DNA of 64,000 bases, taken from contig JARWKL010000008.1 in the NCBI GenBank assembly GCA_029961685.1, positions 10,380,981 through 10,444,980 on the forward strand. The letters run 5' to 3'. Positions 47,300-58,106 of this stretch are shown here, in pieces. The notes beneath the pieces are model-generated. The model did no database searches, was not told the origin of the DNA, and was given only the letters and a program-made list of their open reading frames with translations. Each line of letters begins with the position of its first letter. Within the stretch, counting starts at the first letter, position 1. The stretch is from Aristolochia californica (Eukaryota > Streptophyta > Magnoliopsida > Piperales > Aristolochiaceae). Made by a program: the position numbers and the translations under genes.

Positions 47300-47600
47300 A
47301 GGTTCTAAAAATTACAGACACTTTTTAGAATTATCTCTCTCTACATTTGTGCATTTCCATTTTAGATATATACTTTTTCTTAAATCAAAACTTGAATTTT
47401 CACTTTTCCCTTTATCTTGTAAACAAAATGATAAGAAGGCAAATAGTTTACAATCCCTAAAAATTACAGACACTTTTAGGAATTATCTTTCTCTACATTT
47501 GTGCATTTCCTTTTCAGATGTATAATTTTTTCTAAAATCAAAACATGAATTTTCACTTTTCCCTTTATATCGTAAACAAAAAAATAAGAAGGCAAATAGA
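47300..47600 (+). repeat. Partial duplication inside a satellite monomer
   Basis: A roughly 147-bp segment (AATTACAGACACTTTT to AGAAGGCAAATAG) occurs twice in tandem, starting near 47314 and 47461. It explains the 809-bp spacing here. Foreign text (GGTTATAAGTCCCC, TTAAGAGTTGACAGG) lies just before, at 47250-47300. Confidence 0.75.
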
Positions 47601-49068
47601 TCACACCAAAAAGAAAATTTAAGATTTTATGTATGCAAAAAATTTAAAACAACAACAAATGTAAGTAAAGAAAATTTATTCACACACCACAAATGAACAC
47701 AAAATTTTTTATGTCCGTGTTTGGGAAATTTCACTAGTTCAACCCTATTAGCTTGGAATTTTATAAGAAAGAGATTTCTAATTGATCCTACCCATGTTTT
47801 AAATTTGGATATGCATGCTTGAAACATGTTAAAGATGCAAATGACCTATGGATCTGAACCTCATTAAATTCTCAAGTGAATGTGCAGTGAGATATTTACC
47901 AGAGTCAAACAAGACATTATTTTGCCCATTAATAAAAATATAACCTAACAATCATAGATGATTGTCAAGTGATTTATCAATAAATCATGCGAAATGGGCT
48001 ATATTTTTGAAAGAACTGACTTATGGCTTGGGAGTCAACACCCAGTTAAAAATCCCCTGCCTCCCCCTTTTCCCGACAATTGCAAAACCTAATATATAAA
48101 AGCTAGAGAGAGTTTACAATCCCAAAAAATTATAATCACTGTTTGGAATTATCTCTATCTACATTTGTGCCTTTCAATTTTAGATGTATACTTTTTTCTT
48201 AAATCAAAACTTGAGTTTTCACTTTTCCCTTTATCTCGTAAACAAAAAGATAAGAAAGCAAATAGATCGTTAAAAAATGAAAATTTTAGATTTTATGTAT
48301 GCACCAAATTTAAAACGACAACAAATGTAAGTAAAGAAAATTTATTCAAACACCATAAATTGAACACAAAAGTTTTGATATACAAGTTTGGAAAATTTCA
48401 CTAGTTCAACCCTAATAACTTGGGAATTTTATAAGAAAGAGATTTCTAATTGATCCTACACATGTTTTAAATATGGATATGCATGCTTGAAACATGTTAA
48501 TGATGCAAATGACCTAAGGTTCAGAACCTCAATAAATTCTCAAGTGAACGTGCGGTGCGATATTTACCATAGTCAAACAAGCTATTATTTTGCCCGTTTA
48601 CAAAAAAACTTACCTAACAATCATAGATGATTGTAAAGTGATTTTTTGGTCAATCATGCGTAATGAGAATTATTTTTGTAAGAAATGACTTATGAATTTG
48701 GAGTCAACACCGATTTAAAAATCCCCTGCCTCCCCTTTTTACTGACGATTTCAAAAGCTAATATATAAAAACAAGAATTTTTTGTGTTTCCCTTTATATT
48801 GTAAAAAAAAAAGATAAGAAGGCAAATAGATCACAACAAAAATGAAAATTTTATAGTTTATGTATGAAAAAATTTTAAAACAAAAGTTAGCAAAGAAAAT
48901 TTAGCTACAAAAGTTAGCAAAGAAAATTTATTCACACCCCACAAATGAACACAAAATTTATGATATCCAATTTATGGGAATTCCACTTGTTGAACTGTAA
49001 TAGCTTGGCATTTTATAAGAAAGAGATTTCTAATTGATCCTACACATTTTTTAAATATGGATGTGCAT

Positions 49069-49073
49069 GCTTG
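49069..49073 (+). repeat. Left GCTTG target site duplication
   Basis: GCTTG is repeated at 54257-54261. The satellite consensus reads ATGCATGCTTGAAACATG across the empty site, so one GCTTG is the original. Confidence 0.9.
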
Positions 49074-49156
49074 TGTTAAGCACCTAGCCAATACTACCCA
49101 AAAGACCGACCTGTTAGGAGTGGAAAACATAGGTACTTAACCCCAGGACCATAACA
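49074..49156 (-). repeat. 83-bp terminal repeat, 3' side of Gypsy-B
   Basis: Minus strand TGTTATGGTCC...GGTGCTTAACA, with 5-bp inverted ends TGTTA/TAACA. It is the only part of this end that is also present at the other end of the element. A purine tract (AGGAGGGCGGAG) lies shortly upstream on the minus strand. Confidence 0.85.
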
Positions 49157-49752
49157 GTACACTCCGCCCTCCTGAGCCGATGACCACGATGGCCTTAACA
49201 CAGCAACGGGGACAGGGTCAGGAGCCCATACTCCCTTACTGTGCCCCGCCAAGGGCGTGCGGTCCACCTGCGCACGCGGGGACTCGAAGTCGGGACATAG
49301 CGCCGGATCTGACTCGTGGATTCTTTGGGAGGATCTGGGGTCTGCCACGGATTACGAGTCTTCCAAGCATTACTGTAGGGATAGTAGGAAGACATGGGGA
49401 AGACAAAAATGAAAGATCAAGCCTAAGGGAAGCTTGATAACCCTAGAGTTCGTTGAGGAGAACTCTAAGCCTCTTTACACTAAATTTAACCAAAATCTTA
49501 ATACTTCAATGCTTCTATTTCTCATTACTCTTACCAATTAAATAGGGTTCACCCGGTTAGGGTTTAAAATAAAATATTCTAAAAATACCCCTACAAATAA
49601 AATATTCCAAAAATACCCCTATAAATAAAATATTCCAAAAATACCCCTATGACCTAAAAATGAAATCAAATAAAGTAAATTAAATAAAAAAACTAAAATA
49701 ATAATGTTATTGCATGCATAACATTTAATGTTATTGCGTGCATAACATTACA
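49157..49752 (-). other. Gypsy-B 3' region, possible rest of a 679-bp LTR
   Basis: On the minus strand the run CCAGGGGGGG (49753-49762) is followed by TGTAATGTTATG, which looks like PPT plus LTR start. By that reading the 3' LTR is 49074-49752 and the 5' LTR has lost all but 83 bp. The start contains two tandem near-palindromes (49703-49725 and 49727-49749). The part at 49160-49440 is GC-rich with an 85-codon open frame of no known similarity. Confidence 0.6.
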
Positions 49753-49762
49753 CCCCCCCTGG
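49753..49762 (-). promoter_or_regulatory. Candidate polypurine tract of Gypsy-B
   Basis: Minus-strand CCAGGGGGGG directly before TGTAATG. It is the counterpart of the poly-G tract of Gypsy-A. Confidence 0.6.
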
Positions 49763-49829
49763 ATACCAGCACTGTTTAGACTCCTTCACGTGAAAATTAC
49801 TCCTTCACGTGCCTCCCCATGGAGAAAGA

Positions 49830-51156
49830 GCTTGTCCTCAAGCTCAAAAACTGGGTAGACTTGTTTGAAGATGTCCACACGTTCCCATGTTGCAGCGTCG
49901 GGGTCAGTGTCCGTCCACTGAACGAGAATCTCCCAATGGTCATTGGTCAGCTGTGCGTGTAACACCGTAGCTGGGTTAAGAATAACCTCACCATGATCAA
50001 CCGGTGGTAGGAATGGAGTGGATGTAGGCTATGCTCCAGAATGCGACTTCAAAAGAGAGACATGTAACACATTGTGAATTATGGCTATGTCCGATAATTT
50101 GAGTTGATAGGCGACTGGTCCCACGCGTCGAAGAATGGGAAATGGCCCAAAAAATCTGTGTGAGAGCTTATGACGTGGAGGTCCTGCAAGAGACTGCTGA
50201 CGGTAGGGCTGGAGCCATAGCCACACATACTTCCCAACCTCAAAAGAGACCTCACGGTGGCCTCTGTCGTATACATCCTTCATCCGATCTTGGGCGCCTC
50301 GTAGCCGTTTTGTGATATTCTGTAGCAGCAAATCCCGGTCTATGAGTGCCTGATCAATCGTGTCCATGCAGGTGGACCCTGGGTTGTACGAGAGAAGGCA
50401 AGGTGGATCCCGGCCATATATAACCCAGAAAGGAGTGGATTGCAATGCAGAGTGGAACGAAGTGTTGTAACAGTATTCGGCCCACGGAAGCCATTGAACC
50501 CATTGTCGTGGACGATCCCCCACCAACCACCGTAGATACATCTCGATGGTGCGGTTCACCACCTCAGTCTGCCCATCTATCTGTGGATGATAGGTGAAGG
50601 AGAACTTCAATTTTGTCCCACTCAAGCGGAACAATTCCTGCCAAAAGGTGCTCGTGAAAATTGCATCTCTGTCACTCACAATGGATTCTGGAATGCCATG
50701 TAAGCGGACTATCTACTCCAGGAAAGTCTGAGCAACCCGTGTTGCTGTATACTGATGAGCCATCGGTATAAAATGCCCGTACTTGGAGAATCTATCAACC
50801 ACTACAAAAAGTACGGATTTGTCGGCCGACAAGGGCAGGCCTTGCACAAAATCCATTGAAATGTTGGCCCAAACCTGCGTAGGAAGGGCCAGAGGCTGGA
50901 GAAGACCGGCTGGACTCAAGTGCTTGGCTTTATTGCACTGGCATACCTGACAGTCACCCACATAAGTCGCAATAGAGGGTTTCATGGCTTGCCAGTAAAA
51001 ATCAGCTCGAATTTTGTGCAAGGTCTTCTGAATCCCCTTGTGTGTACTGTCATGGTAGGCCGAGAGAATAGCTGGAATCAACTCGGACTCAGGTGGAAGA
51101 AAAATCCGCTGCTTGTAATAAATAAGTGAATCCTGGATGGACCACTTCAAATTCAT
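49830..51156 (-). pseudogene. Gypsy-B integrase with chromodomain
   Basis: Open pieces 50713-51156 and 50029-50679. The zinc-binding region is CQVCQCNKAKHLSP. The core shows VVVDRFSKYGHF (first Asp), SDRDAIFTSTFW (second Asp) and [17 protein letters not shown] (Glu). A stop lies between the pieces near 50712 and a second after SLLKSHSGA near 50027. Past it the chromodomain can still be read (ILVQWTDTDPDAATWERVD, then VYPVFELEDKLFLHGE) down to about 49830. Related residue by residue to Gypsy-A but not the same copy. Confidence 0.92.
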
Positions 51157-52470
51157 TGTCCCTTCCGAGATCTTCTAATGCAGTTCCTATAGTGCAGGGT
51201 TAGTGGCATGTGCCTCTCACAAAATCTCGGCTGGCTGATAGAATAGACCGACTGCTGATCTTCAAAACACCGTGACAAGGCATCTGCCTCTTTATTTAAT
51301 CTCCCCGCACGATACTCCACCGAGAAGTCAAACCCCAACAACTTATTGATCCAGTGCTGCTGTGGCGACGTCGTCAAACGCTGTTCTAGTAGGAATTTAA
51401 GGCTATAGTGATCCGTGCATATGAGAAAAGCCGGGCCCCAGAGATAAGGCCTCCAATGTTGGATCGCTTTGGCCAACCCAATCAATTGGCCATCATAGGC
51501 TGCCAGCTTGTGATGACGGACTGCCAACTGTCTGCTAAAATACGCAATAGGATGGCCCAGCTGCTATAAAATGGCCCCAATGCCCATGCCCGAAGCGTCA
51601 CACTCTACCACGAACAATTCGTCAAAGTTGGGAAGTTGTAATACTGGCGAGGATGCGAGGGCAACTTTGAGTGCTACAAACGACGTGGTGGCCCCCTCAT
51701 TCCAAATAAAGGAATTTTTCTTGAGTAAACTCATCAATGGTGCTGTCACTGGCCCATAGTTCTGAATAAATTTGCGGTAGTAGCCCGCAAGACCCAGAAA
51801 ACCCCGTAATGCACAACACGACTGTGGTTGCGGCCACTCCTGAATAGCTCGGATCTTCTCGGGATCCACCGTAACCCCCTCATGTGAGATAATGTGTCCC
51901 AGATACCCCACATGTGAAGCCGCAAAAAGAACACTTGGAATGTTTCAAATAGAGCTGATGTGCTCTTAACAAGTCGAAAACAATCCTCAAGTGTGCCAAG
52001 TGCTCCTCAACTGTTTTGCTATATATCAAAATATCATAAAAAAATACAAGAACAAATTTTCTAAGATATGGGCTAAATACCTCCTTCATCAAAGCTTGAA
52101 AAGTGGAGGGTGCATTGGATAACCCGAACGGCATAATGACGAACTCAAAGTGGCCATGGTGCGTGCGGAACGCCGTCTTCTCGATATCAGAGGGTGCATC
52201 CGGACTTGATGGTATCCCGAACAGAGGTCGAGTTTAGTGAATAACCATGACCCATGTAACTCATCCAGAAGCTCATCCACTACCGGAATTGGGAACTTGT
52301 CTTTTACTGTCTGCACGTTCAACTCCCAATAATCCACGCAGAACCTCCATGTCCCATCATGCTTCTTCACAAGTAAGACTGGTGAAGAGAACAGGGAGCG
52401 ACTGGGACGAATAAGACCCTGTTTCAACATCTCATGGCACTGACGATCTATCTCGTCCTTCTAAAGGTGT
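51157..52470 (-). pseudogene. Gypsy-B RT-RNase H
   Basis: RT starts at 52430 ([44 protein letters not shown]). A frameshift near 52180 leads to [16 protein letters not shown], and the active site reads FFYDILIYS (first Asp of the DD pair is Tyr). A further shift near 51920 leads to YLGHIISHEGVTVDPEKIRA. The RNase H part has VVECDASGMGIGAIL, a break near 51560, then AYDGQLIGLAKAIQHW and ICTDHYSLKFLLEQ. At least three frame changes. Confidence 0.92.
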
Positions 52471-53042
52471 GGGTAACGGTATGGTTGCACGACCACTATC
52501 TCAAAACCTGGTTTCAGACAGATCCTGTGGTCACAGTGGCTCATGGGAGGCAACCCCGAAGGCTCTTGGAAGAGGTCAGAGAACTCCTTAACCAGACCAT
52601 CACTAGTACTGTCAGGCTGCTCCTGTGTCTGCAAAGTGTGCATGCGGTGGGCCCTGTCCACCTGACAGCCTTGTAAGAGCACCCGACTTCCGGCCAAATC
52701 AAAGCTCATGGTTAAAGCCGAAAAGTCCCACAGAATGGGCCCCAACGTTTGTAACCATTTAATGCCTAATACCATATCAAATCCCGCCAGGGGAATAACA
52801 AAAAATTCTGCATTAAATGAATTAAATCCAATGGAAAAAGTTACCGCCTTACTAATCCCATAGCTAGGGACCTTCTCGCCATTGGCCACTGAGTCGGTGG
52901 CTGTCGGATGAGTGTGTATCTAGAGCTGGAGATGTTGTGCGGCTGTCAAACTCAAAAAATTGTGTGTACTCCCTGAGTCGACTAGTCCCACCAGTTCTCG
53001 GTCGATGACATGAGCTCAGAATTGCATTGTAGTAGGCGATTT
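52471..53042 (-). pseudogene. Gypsy-B aspartic protease
   Basis: The active site LVDSGSTHNFL is read near 52955-52985 in one frame. The remainder (MANGEKVPSYGIS, VIPLAGFDMVLGIKWLQTLG) is open at 52461-52889 in another and runs on to the pre-RT text VVVQPYRYPHL and a stop at about 52458. It would process the gag-pol polyprotein. Confidence 0.88.
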
Positions 53043-54151
53043 CTACCCCGTAATAGCATGCAAGGATATCTCTGGTGGTTCCTCCTCGATAATATCCTCC
53101 GGCTCCTCTGGATCCTCTGAATCCTCCACCTCGATCCAAAACAATCGTTTACATTGGTGTCCAACCTGATACTGCTCATCGTAGTTATAACATAGATTTT
53201 TGGACCGCCTCTTTGCCATCTCTGCATTCGTCAATTTTTTTATAAAGCTCGGTAGGTATTACCAGGGCGGGGATCGGTCACCCGAGTCGTAGTCGGAGTG
53301 TGTCTGGATGGTGCTGTTGTAGATGCTCCCTGAGATGAATTATAGCGGCGCCCTTGCCATGTGGAGGAAGTGTTCCTCTCACTCGACCAACCCGGCTTAC
53401 GTTGCTGCAACTGTTGTCGTTGTTCCATTGCTTGGGCCATATTCATGGCATGAGCTAGATCCGTGGGCATAAGGAGTTCTACCTCTAGCCGTAAATACTC
53501 ATTGAGGCCTGCTGTGAATAAGGAGACCTGCTGGTCAACCAATGCCCTCTCACCAACACGAGCCAACTTTTCCTGGAATAGTTTTTGATATTGTTCCACC
53601 GAACCCGTTTGTCTCAATAGGACTAACTCTCCCAGGGGGTTGCTGTTGGCGGGAGGCCCAAATCTAATTGTGCATAGATTTTTAAATTCTCCCCAAGTCA
53701 TTCCCCGTCTCTCTTTCTCTACTTGAGTCACCCATAACATGGCTTCATCTATCATATGGAAAGAGGTTAGTTGCACCTTATCCCATTCAGTAGTCCCTTG
53801 GTTGAAATATTTTTTTTCACACCTATGCAACCATATTAAGGGATCCACAGAACCATTGAAAGAGAGAAACTCTAACTTGGTGTACCTTGGGATTGTGCCT
53901 CCATGCTGAGGTCCTTGGACAACAGTGCGCCCAGGCGACTGCTCCCCTCTTCTGTGATATGGTTGAGCAACCTCTCTCACCTCTGGACTCCGATGTCTCT
54001 CTGTCCTCAACTCTTGTAGCATGCTAATGACTCGGATCATCTCTTCTTCCAAACCACAAACCTTTCCCAACACTGGTTGTGCTATTTCAAGGCTATCTTC
54101 TATCTTTTGTATCCTGATTTGGATTTCTTCATTGCTGATATTATCCCCCAT
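53043..54151 (-). pseudogene. Gypsy-B gag
   Basis: The likely start is MGDNISNEEIQIRI at 54151, because the upstream codons overlap the PBS. The capsid is open to 53240 (IPRYTKLEFLSFNGSVDPLI, YQKLFQEKLARVGERALVDQ, LRLEVELLMPTDLAHAMNMA). A frame change at an A7 run near 53235 leads to the zinc knuckle region CYNYDEQYQVGHQCK at 53160-53185, where the second Cys of CCHC is Tyr. It is the most intact gag in the window, about 300 residues. Confidence 0.9.
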
Positions 54152-54156
54152 GTTAC

Positions 54157-54171
54157 CCTGCTCTGATACCA
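54157..54171 (-). promoter_or_regulatory. Primer binding site of Gypsy-B
   Basis: Minus strand TGGTATCAGAGCAGG, a perfect tRNA-Met PBS, two bases after the terminal repeat ending GCTTAACA. Confidence 0.85.
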
Positions 54172-54173
54172 AA

Positions 54174-54256
54174 TGTTAAGCACCTAGCCAATACTACCCA
54201 AAAGACCGGCCTGTTAGGAGTGGAAAACATAGGTACTTAACCCCAGGACCATAACA
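54174..54256 (-). repeat. 83-bp terminal repeat, 5' side of Gypsy-B
   Basis: Same 83 bp as 49074-49156 with one visible difference. It begins TGTTATGG directly at the GCTTG target duplication and ends directly before the PBS, so both edges are fixed by independent landmarks. Confidence 0.88.
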
Positions 54257-57200
54257 GCTTGAAACTTGTTAAAGATGCAAATGACCTGTGGATCCAAACC
54301 TCATTAAATTCTCAAGTGAACGTGTGGTGGGATATTTACCCGGGTCAAACAAGCCATTGTTTTGCCTATTTACAAAAAAAGCTGACCTAACAATCATAAA
54401 TGATTGTAAAGTGATTTATTAGTCAATCATGCATAATGGGCTTTATTTTTGTAAAAAATGACTTATGGATTGGGAGTCAACTCCTAGTTAAAAATCCCCC
54501 ACCTCACCCTTTTCCCGATGATTGCAAAACCTAATATATAAAAACTAGAAAGAGTTTACAATCACTAAAAGTTACAAACATTTTTTTAATTATCTCTCTC
54601 TACATTTGTGCATTTTCATTGTAGATGTATACTTTTTTCATAAATCAAAGCTAGAATTTTCACTTTTCCCTTTATCTCCTAAACAAAAAGATAAGAAGGC
54701 AAACAGATCACAACAAAACGAAAATTTTAGAGTTTATATATGCAAAAAATTTAAAACAACAACAAATATTTGTAAAGAAAATTTCTTCACACACCACTAA
54801 TGAACACAAAAGTTTTGATATACAAGTTTGGAAATTCCACTAGCTAAATCTTAATAGCTTGGAATTTTGTAAGAAAGATATTTCAAATTGATCCAACACA
54901 TGTTTTAAAAATGGATATGCATGCTTGAAACATGTTAAAGAAGCAAATGACCTATGGATCCTAATCTCATTAAATTCTCAGGTGAACGTGCGGTGGGATA
55001 TTTACCCAAATCAAACAAGCCAATATTTTGCCCATTAATAAAAAGCTGACCTAACAATCATAGATGATTATAAAGTGATTTATTAGTCAGTCAGGCATAA
55101 CATGCTATATTTTTGTAAGAAATCACTTATGGATTGGGAGTCAACCCCCACTAAAAAATCCCCCGCATTCCCCTCTTCCCGACGATTGCAAAACCTAATA
55201 TATAAAAACAAGAAAGAGTTTACAATCCCTAAAAATTACATAAACTTTTTGGAATTATCTCTCTCTACATTTGTACATTTCCATTTTAGATGTATACTTT
55301 TTTTTTAAATCAAAACATGAGTTTTCACTTTGCCCTTTATATTCTAAACAAAAAGATAAGAAGACAAATAGATCACAAAAAAAAGAAAATTTTAGAGTTT
55401 ATGTATGCAAAAAATTTAAAACAACAACAAGTGTAAGTAAAGAAAATTTATTCACACACCACAAATGAACACAAAAGTTTTGATATACCAATTTGGGATA
55501 TTCGACTAGTTCAACCCCAATAGAAAGGAATTTTATAAGAAAGAGAATTCTAATTGATCCTACATATGTTTTAAAAAAGGATATGCATGCTTGAAACATG
55601 TTAAATATGCAAATGACCTGTTGATCCAAACCTCATTAAATTCTCAAGTGAACTTGCGGTTGGATATTTACCCGAATCAAACAAGCCATTATTTTGCCCA
55701 TTTACAAAAAACTGACCTAACAATCATCGATGATTGTAAAGTGATTTATCAGTCAATCAGATGTAATGGGCTATATTTTTGTATGAAATCCCTTATGAAT
55801 TGGGAGTCAACACCCAGTTAAAAATCCCCAGCCTCCCCCTTTTCCTGACGATTGCTAAACCTAATATGTAAAAACTAGAAAGAGTTTACAATCCCTAAAA
55901 ATTCCACTAGTTCAACCCTAATAGCATGGAACTTTATTAGAAAGAGATTTCTAATTGATCCTACACATGTTTTAAATATGGATATGCATGCTTGAAACAT
56001 GTTAAAGAAGCAAATGACCTATGGATCCAAACCACATTAAATTCTCAAGTGAACGTGAGGTGAGATATTTACCTGAGTCAAACAAGCCATTATTTTGCCC
56101 ATTTAAAAAAAAGCTAACATAACAATCATAGATGATTGTAAAGTGATTTATCTGCCAATCATACATAACGGGCTATATTTTGGTAAGAAATGACTTATGG
56201 ATTGGGAGTCAACACCAAGTTAAAAATCCCTCGCTTCCCCCTTTTCCAAACAATTCCAAAACCAAATATATAAAAACTAGAGAGAGTTTACAATCCCTAA
56301 CAATTAAAATTGCTTTTTGGAATTATCTCTCTCTACATTTGTGCATTTCCATTTTACCTGTATACTTTTTAAAAAAAAATCAAAACTTGAGTTTTCACTT
56401 TTCCCTTTATCTCCTAAACAAAATGATAAGAAGGCAAATAGATCACAACAAAACAAAATTTTTTGAGTTTAAGTATGGAAAATATTTTAAGCAACTACAA
56501 ATGTAAGAAAAGAAAATTTTTTCACACACCACAAATGAGCTCAAAAGTTTTGATATCCAAGTTTGGGAAATTCCACTAATTCAACCCTTATAGCATGGAA
56601 TTTGATAAGAAAGAGATTTCTTATTGATCATACACATCTTTTAAATATGGATAGGCATGCTTGAAACATGTAAAAGATGCAAATGACCTATGAATGCAAA
56701 CCTCATTAAATTCTCATGTGAACGTGCGGTGGGATATTTCCCTGAGTAAAACAAGCCGTTATTTTGCCCATTTACAAAATGCTGACCTAACAATCATAGA
56801 TGATTGTAAGGTGATTTATCGATCAATCATTTGTAACGGGTTGTATTTTTAGAAGAAATGACTTAATTAATTGGGAGTCAACACCCTATTAAAAATCCCC
56901 CACCTCCCCCTTTTCCCGAAGATTGCAAAACCTAGTATATAAAAACTAGAAATAGTTTAAAATCCCTAAAATTTGCAGACATTTTTTTGAATTCTCTCTC
57001 TCTACATTTGTGCATTTCCATTTTTATGTATATTTTTTTCTTAAATAAAAACTTGAGTTTTCACTTTTCTCTTTATCTCGTAAACAAAAGGAAAAGACAA
57101 ATTGATCACAACAAAACAAAAATTTAAGAATTTATGTATGCAAAAAATTTTAAACAACAAAAAATGTAAGTAAAGAAAATTTATTCACACACCATAAATG

Positions 57201-58106
57201 AAAACAAGAGTTTTGATATCCATGTTTGTGAAATTCCACTAGCTCAACCCCAATGGCTTGGAATTTTATAAGAAAGAGATTTCTAATTGATCCTACACAT
57301 GTTTTAAATATGGATATGCATGCTAGAAGCATGTTAAACATACAGATGACCTATGGATCATAACCTCATTAAATTCTCAAGTGAACGTGCGGTGGAATAT
57401 TTACCTGAGTCAAACAACCCATTATTTTACTCATTTAAAAAAAGTTGACCTAACAATCATAGATGATTGTAAAGTGATTTTTCGGTCAATCATGTGTAAT
57501 GGCCTATGTTTTTGTATGAAATGACTTATGAATTGGGTGTCAACACCCATTTAAAAATCCCCGCCTCCCCCTTTTTCTCGACGATTGCAAAAGCTAATAT
57601 ATAAAAACTAGAAAGAGTTTACAATACATAAAAATTACGGACACTTTTTTGAATTATCTATCTCTACATTTGTGCATTTTCATTTTAGATCTATACTTTT
57701 TTCTTAAATCAAAACTTGAGTTTTCACTTTTCCCTTTATCCAAAAAGATAAGGCAAATAGATCACAAAAAAATTAAAATTTTAGAGTTTATGCATGGAAA
57801 ATTTTTCAAAGAAACAACAAATGTAATTAAAGAAAATTTATTCACACACCACAAATGAACACAAAAGTTTTGATATCCAAGTTTGGGAAATTCCACTAGA
57901 TCAACCCTAATAGCTTTGAATTTTATAAGAAAAAGATTTCTAATTGATCCTACACAGTTTTTTAAATATGGATATGCCTGCCTGAAAAATGTTAAGATGC
58001 AAATAACCAATGGATCCAAACCTCATTAAATTCTCAAGTGAATGTGCAGTGCGATATTTACCCGAGTAAAACTAGCCATTATTTTGCCCGTTTACAAAAG
58101 GCTGAT
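54257..58106 (+). repeat. Satellite block 6
   Basis: Seven anchors at 54261, 54927, 55593, 55994, 56663, 57326 and 57984. Spacings are 658-669 bp except 401, where about 265 bp are missing near 55898 (CCCTAAAAATTCCACTAG). The array ends at GGCTGAT in the Athila-like LTR. Confidence 0.94.

Larger units (their letters stand above)
43079..49073 (+). repeat. Satellite block 5
   Basis: Nine anchors at 43092, 43679, 44346, 45010, 45677, 46345, 47012, 47821 and 48489. Spacings are 664-668 bp except 587 (a deletion near 43320) and 809 (a partial internal duplication at 47300-47460). About 75 bp are missing near 48770. It ends GCTTG at the Gypsy-B insertion. Confidence 0.94.
49074..54256 (-). mobile_element. 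Gypsy-B chromovirus, complete insertion
   Basis: 5183 bp on the minus strand between exact GCTTG duplications (49069-49073 and 54257-54261). Order on the minus strand: 83-bp terminal repeat, PBS, gag, protease, RT-RNase H, integrase-chromodomain, PPT, 3' end. The 83-bp repeats at 54174-54256 and 49074-49156 differ at one visible position (GACCGGCC versus GACCGACC). The pol is related to Gypsy-A but broken in several places. Confidence 0.93.

Noticed and set aside
49180..49437. 85-codon open frame near the Gypsy-B 3' end
   Set aside because: The GC-rich stretch also gives open frames on the other strand; no domain, and it lies within the element's 3' non-coding or LTR region.
28239..58106. 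CRISPR-like regular repeats
   Set aside because: Repeat unit is ~667 bp without unique spacers, in plant DNA; it is a tandem satellite.
28239..58106. Short plus and minus frames in monomers as small protein genes
   Set aside because: Several different frames recur, each interrupted in many monomers, with no domain; not listed as genes pending a selection test.
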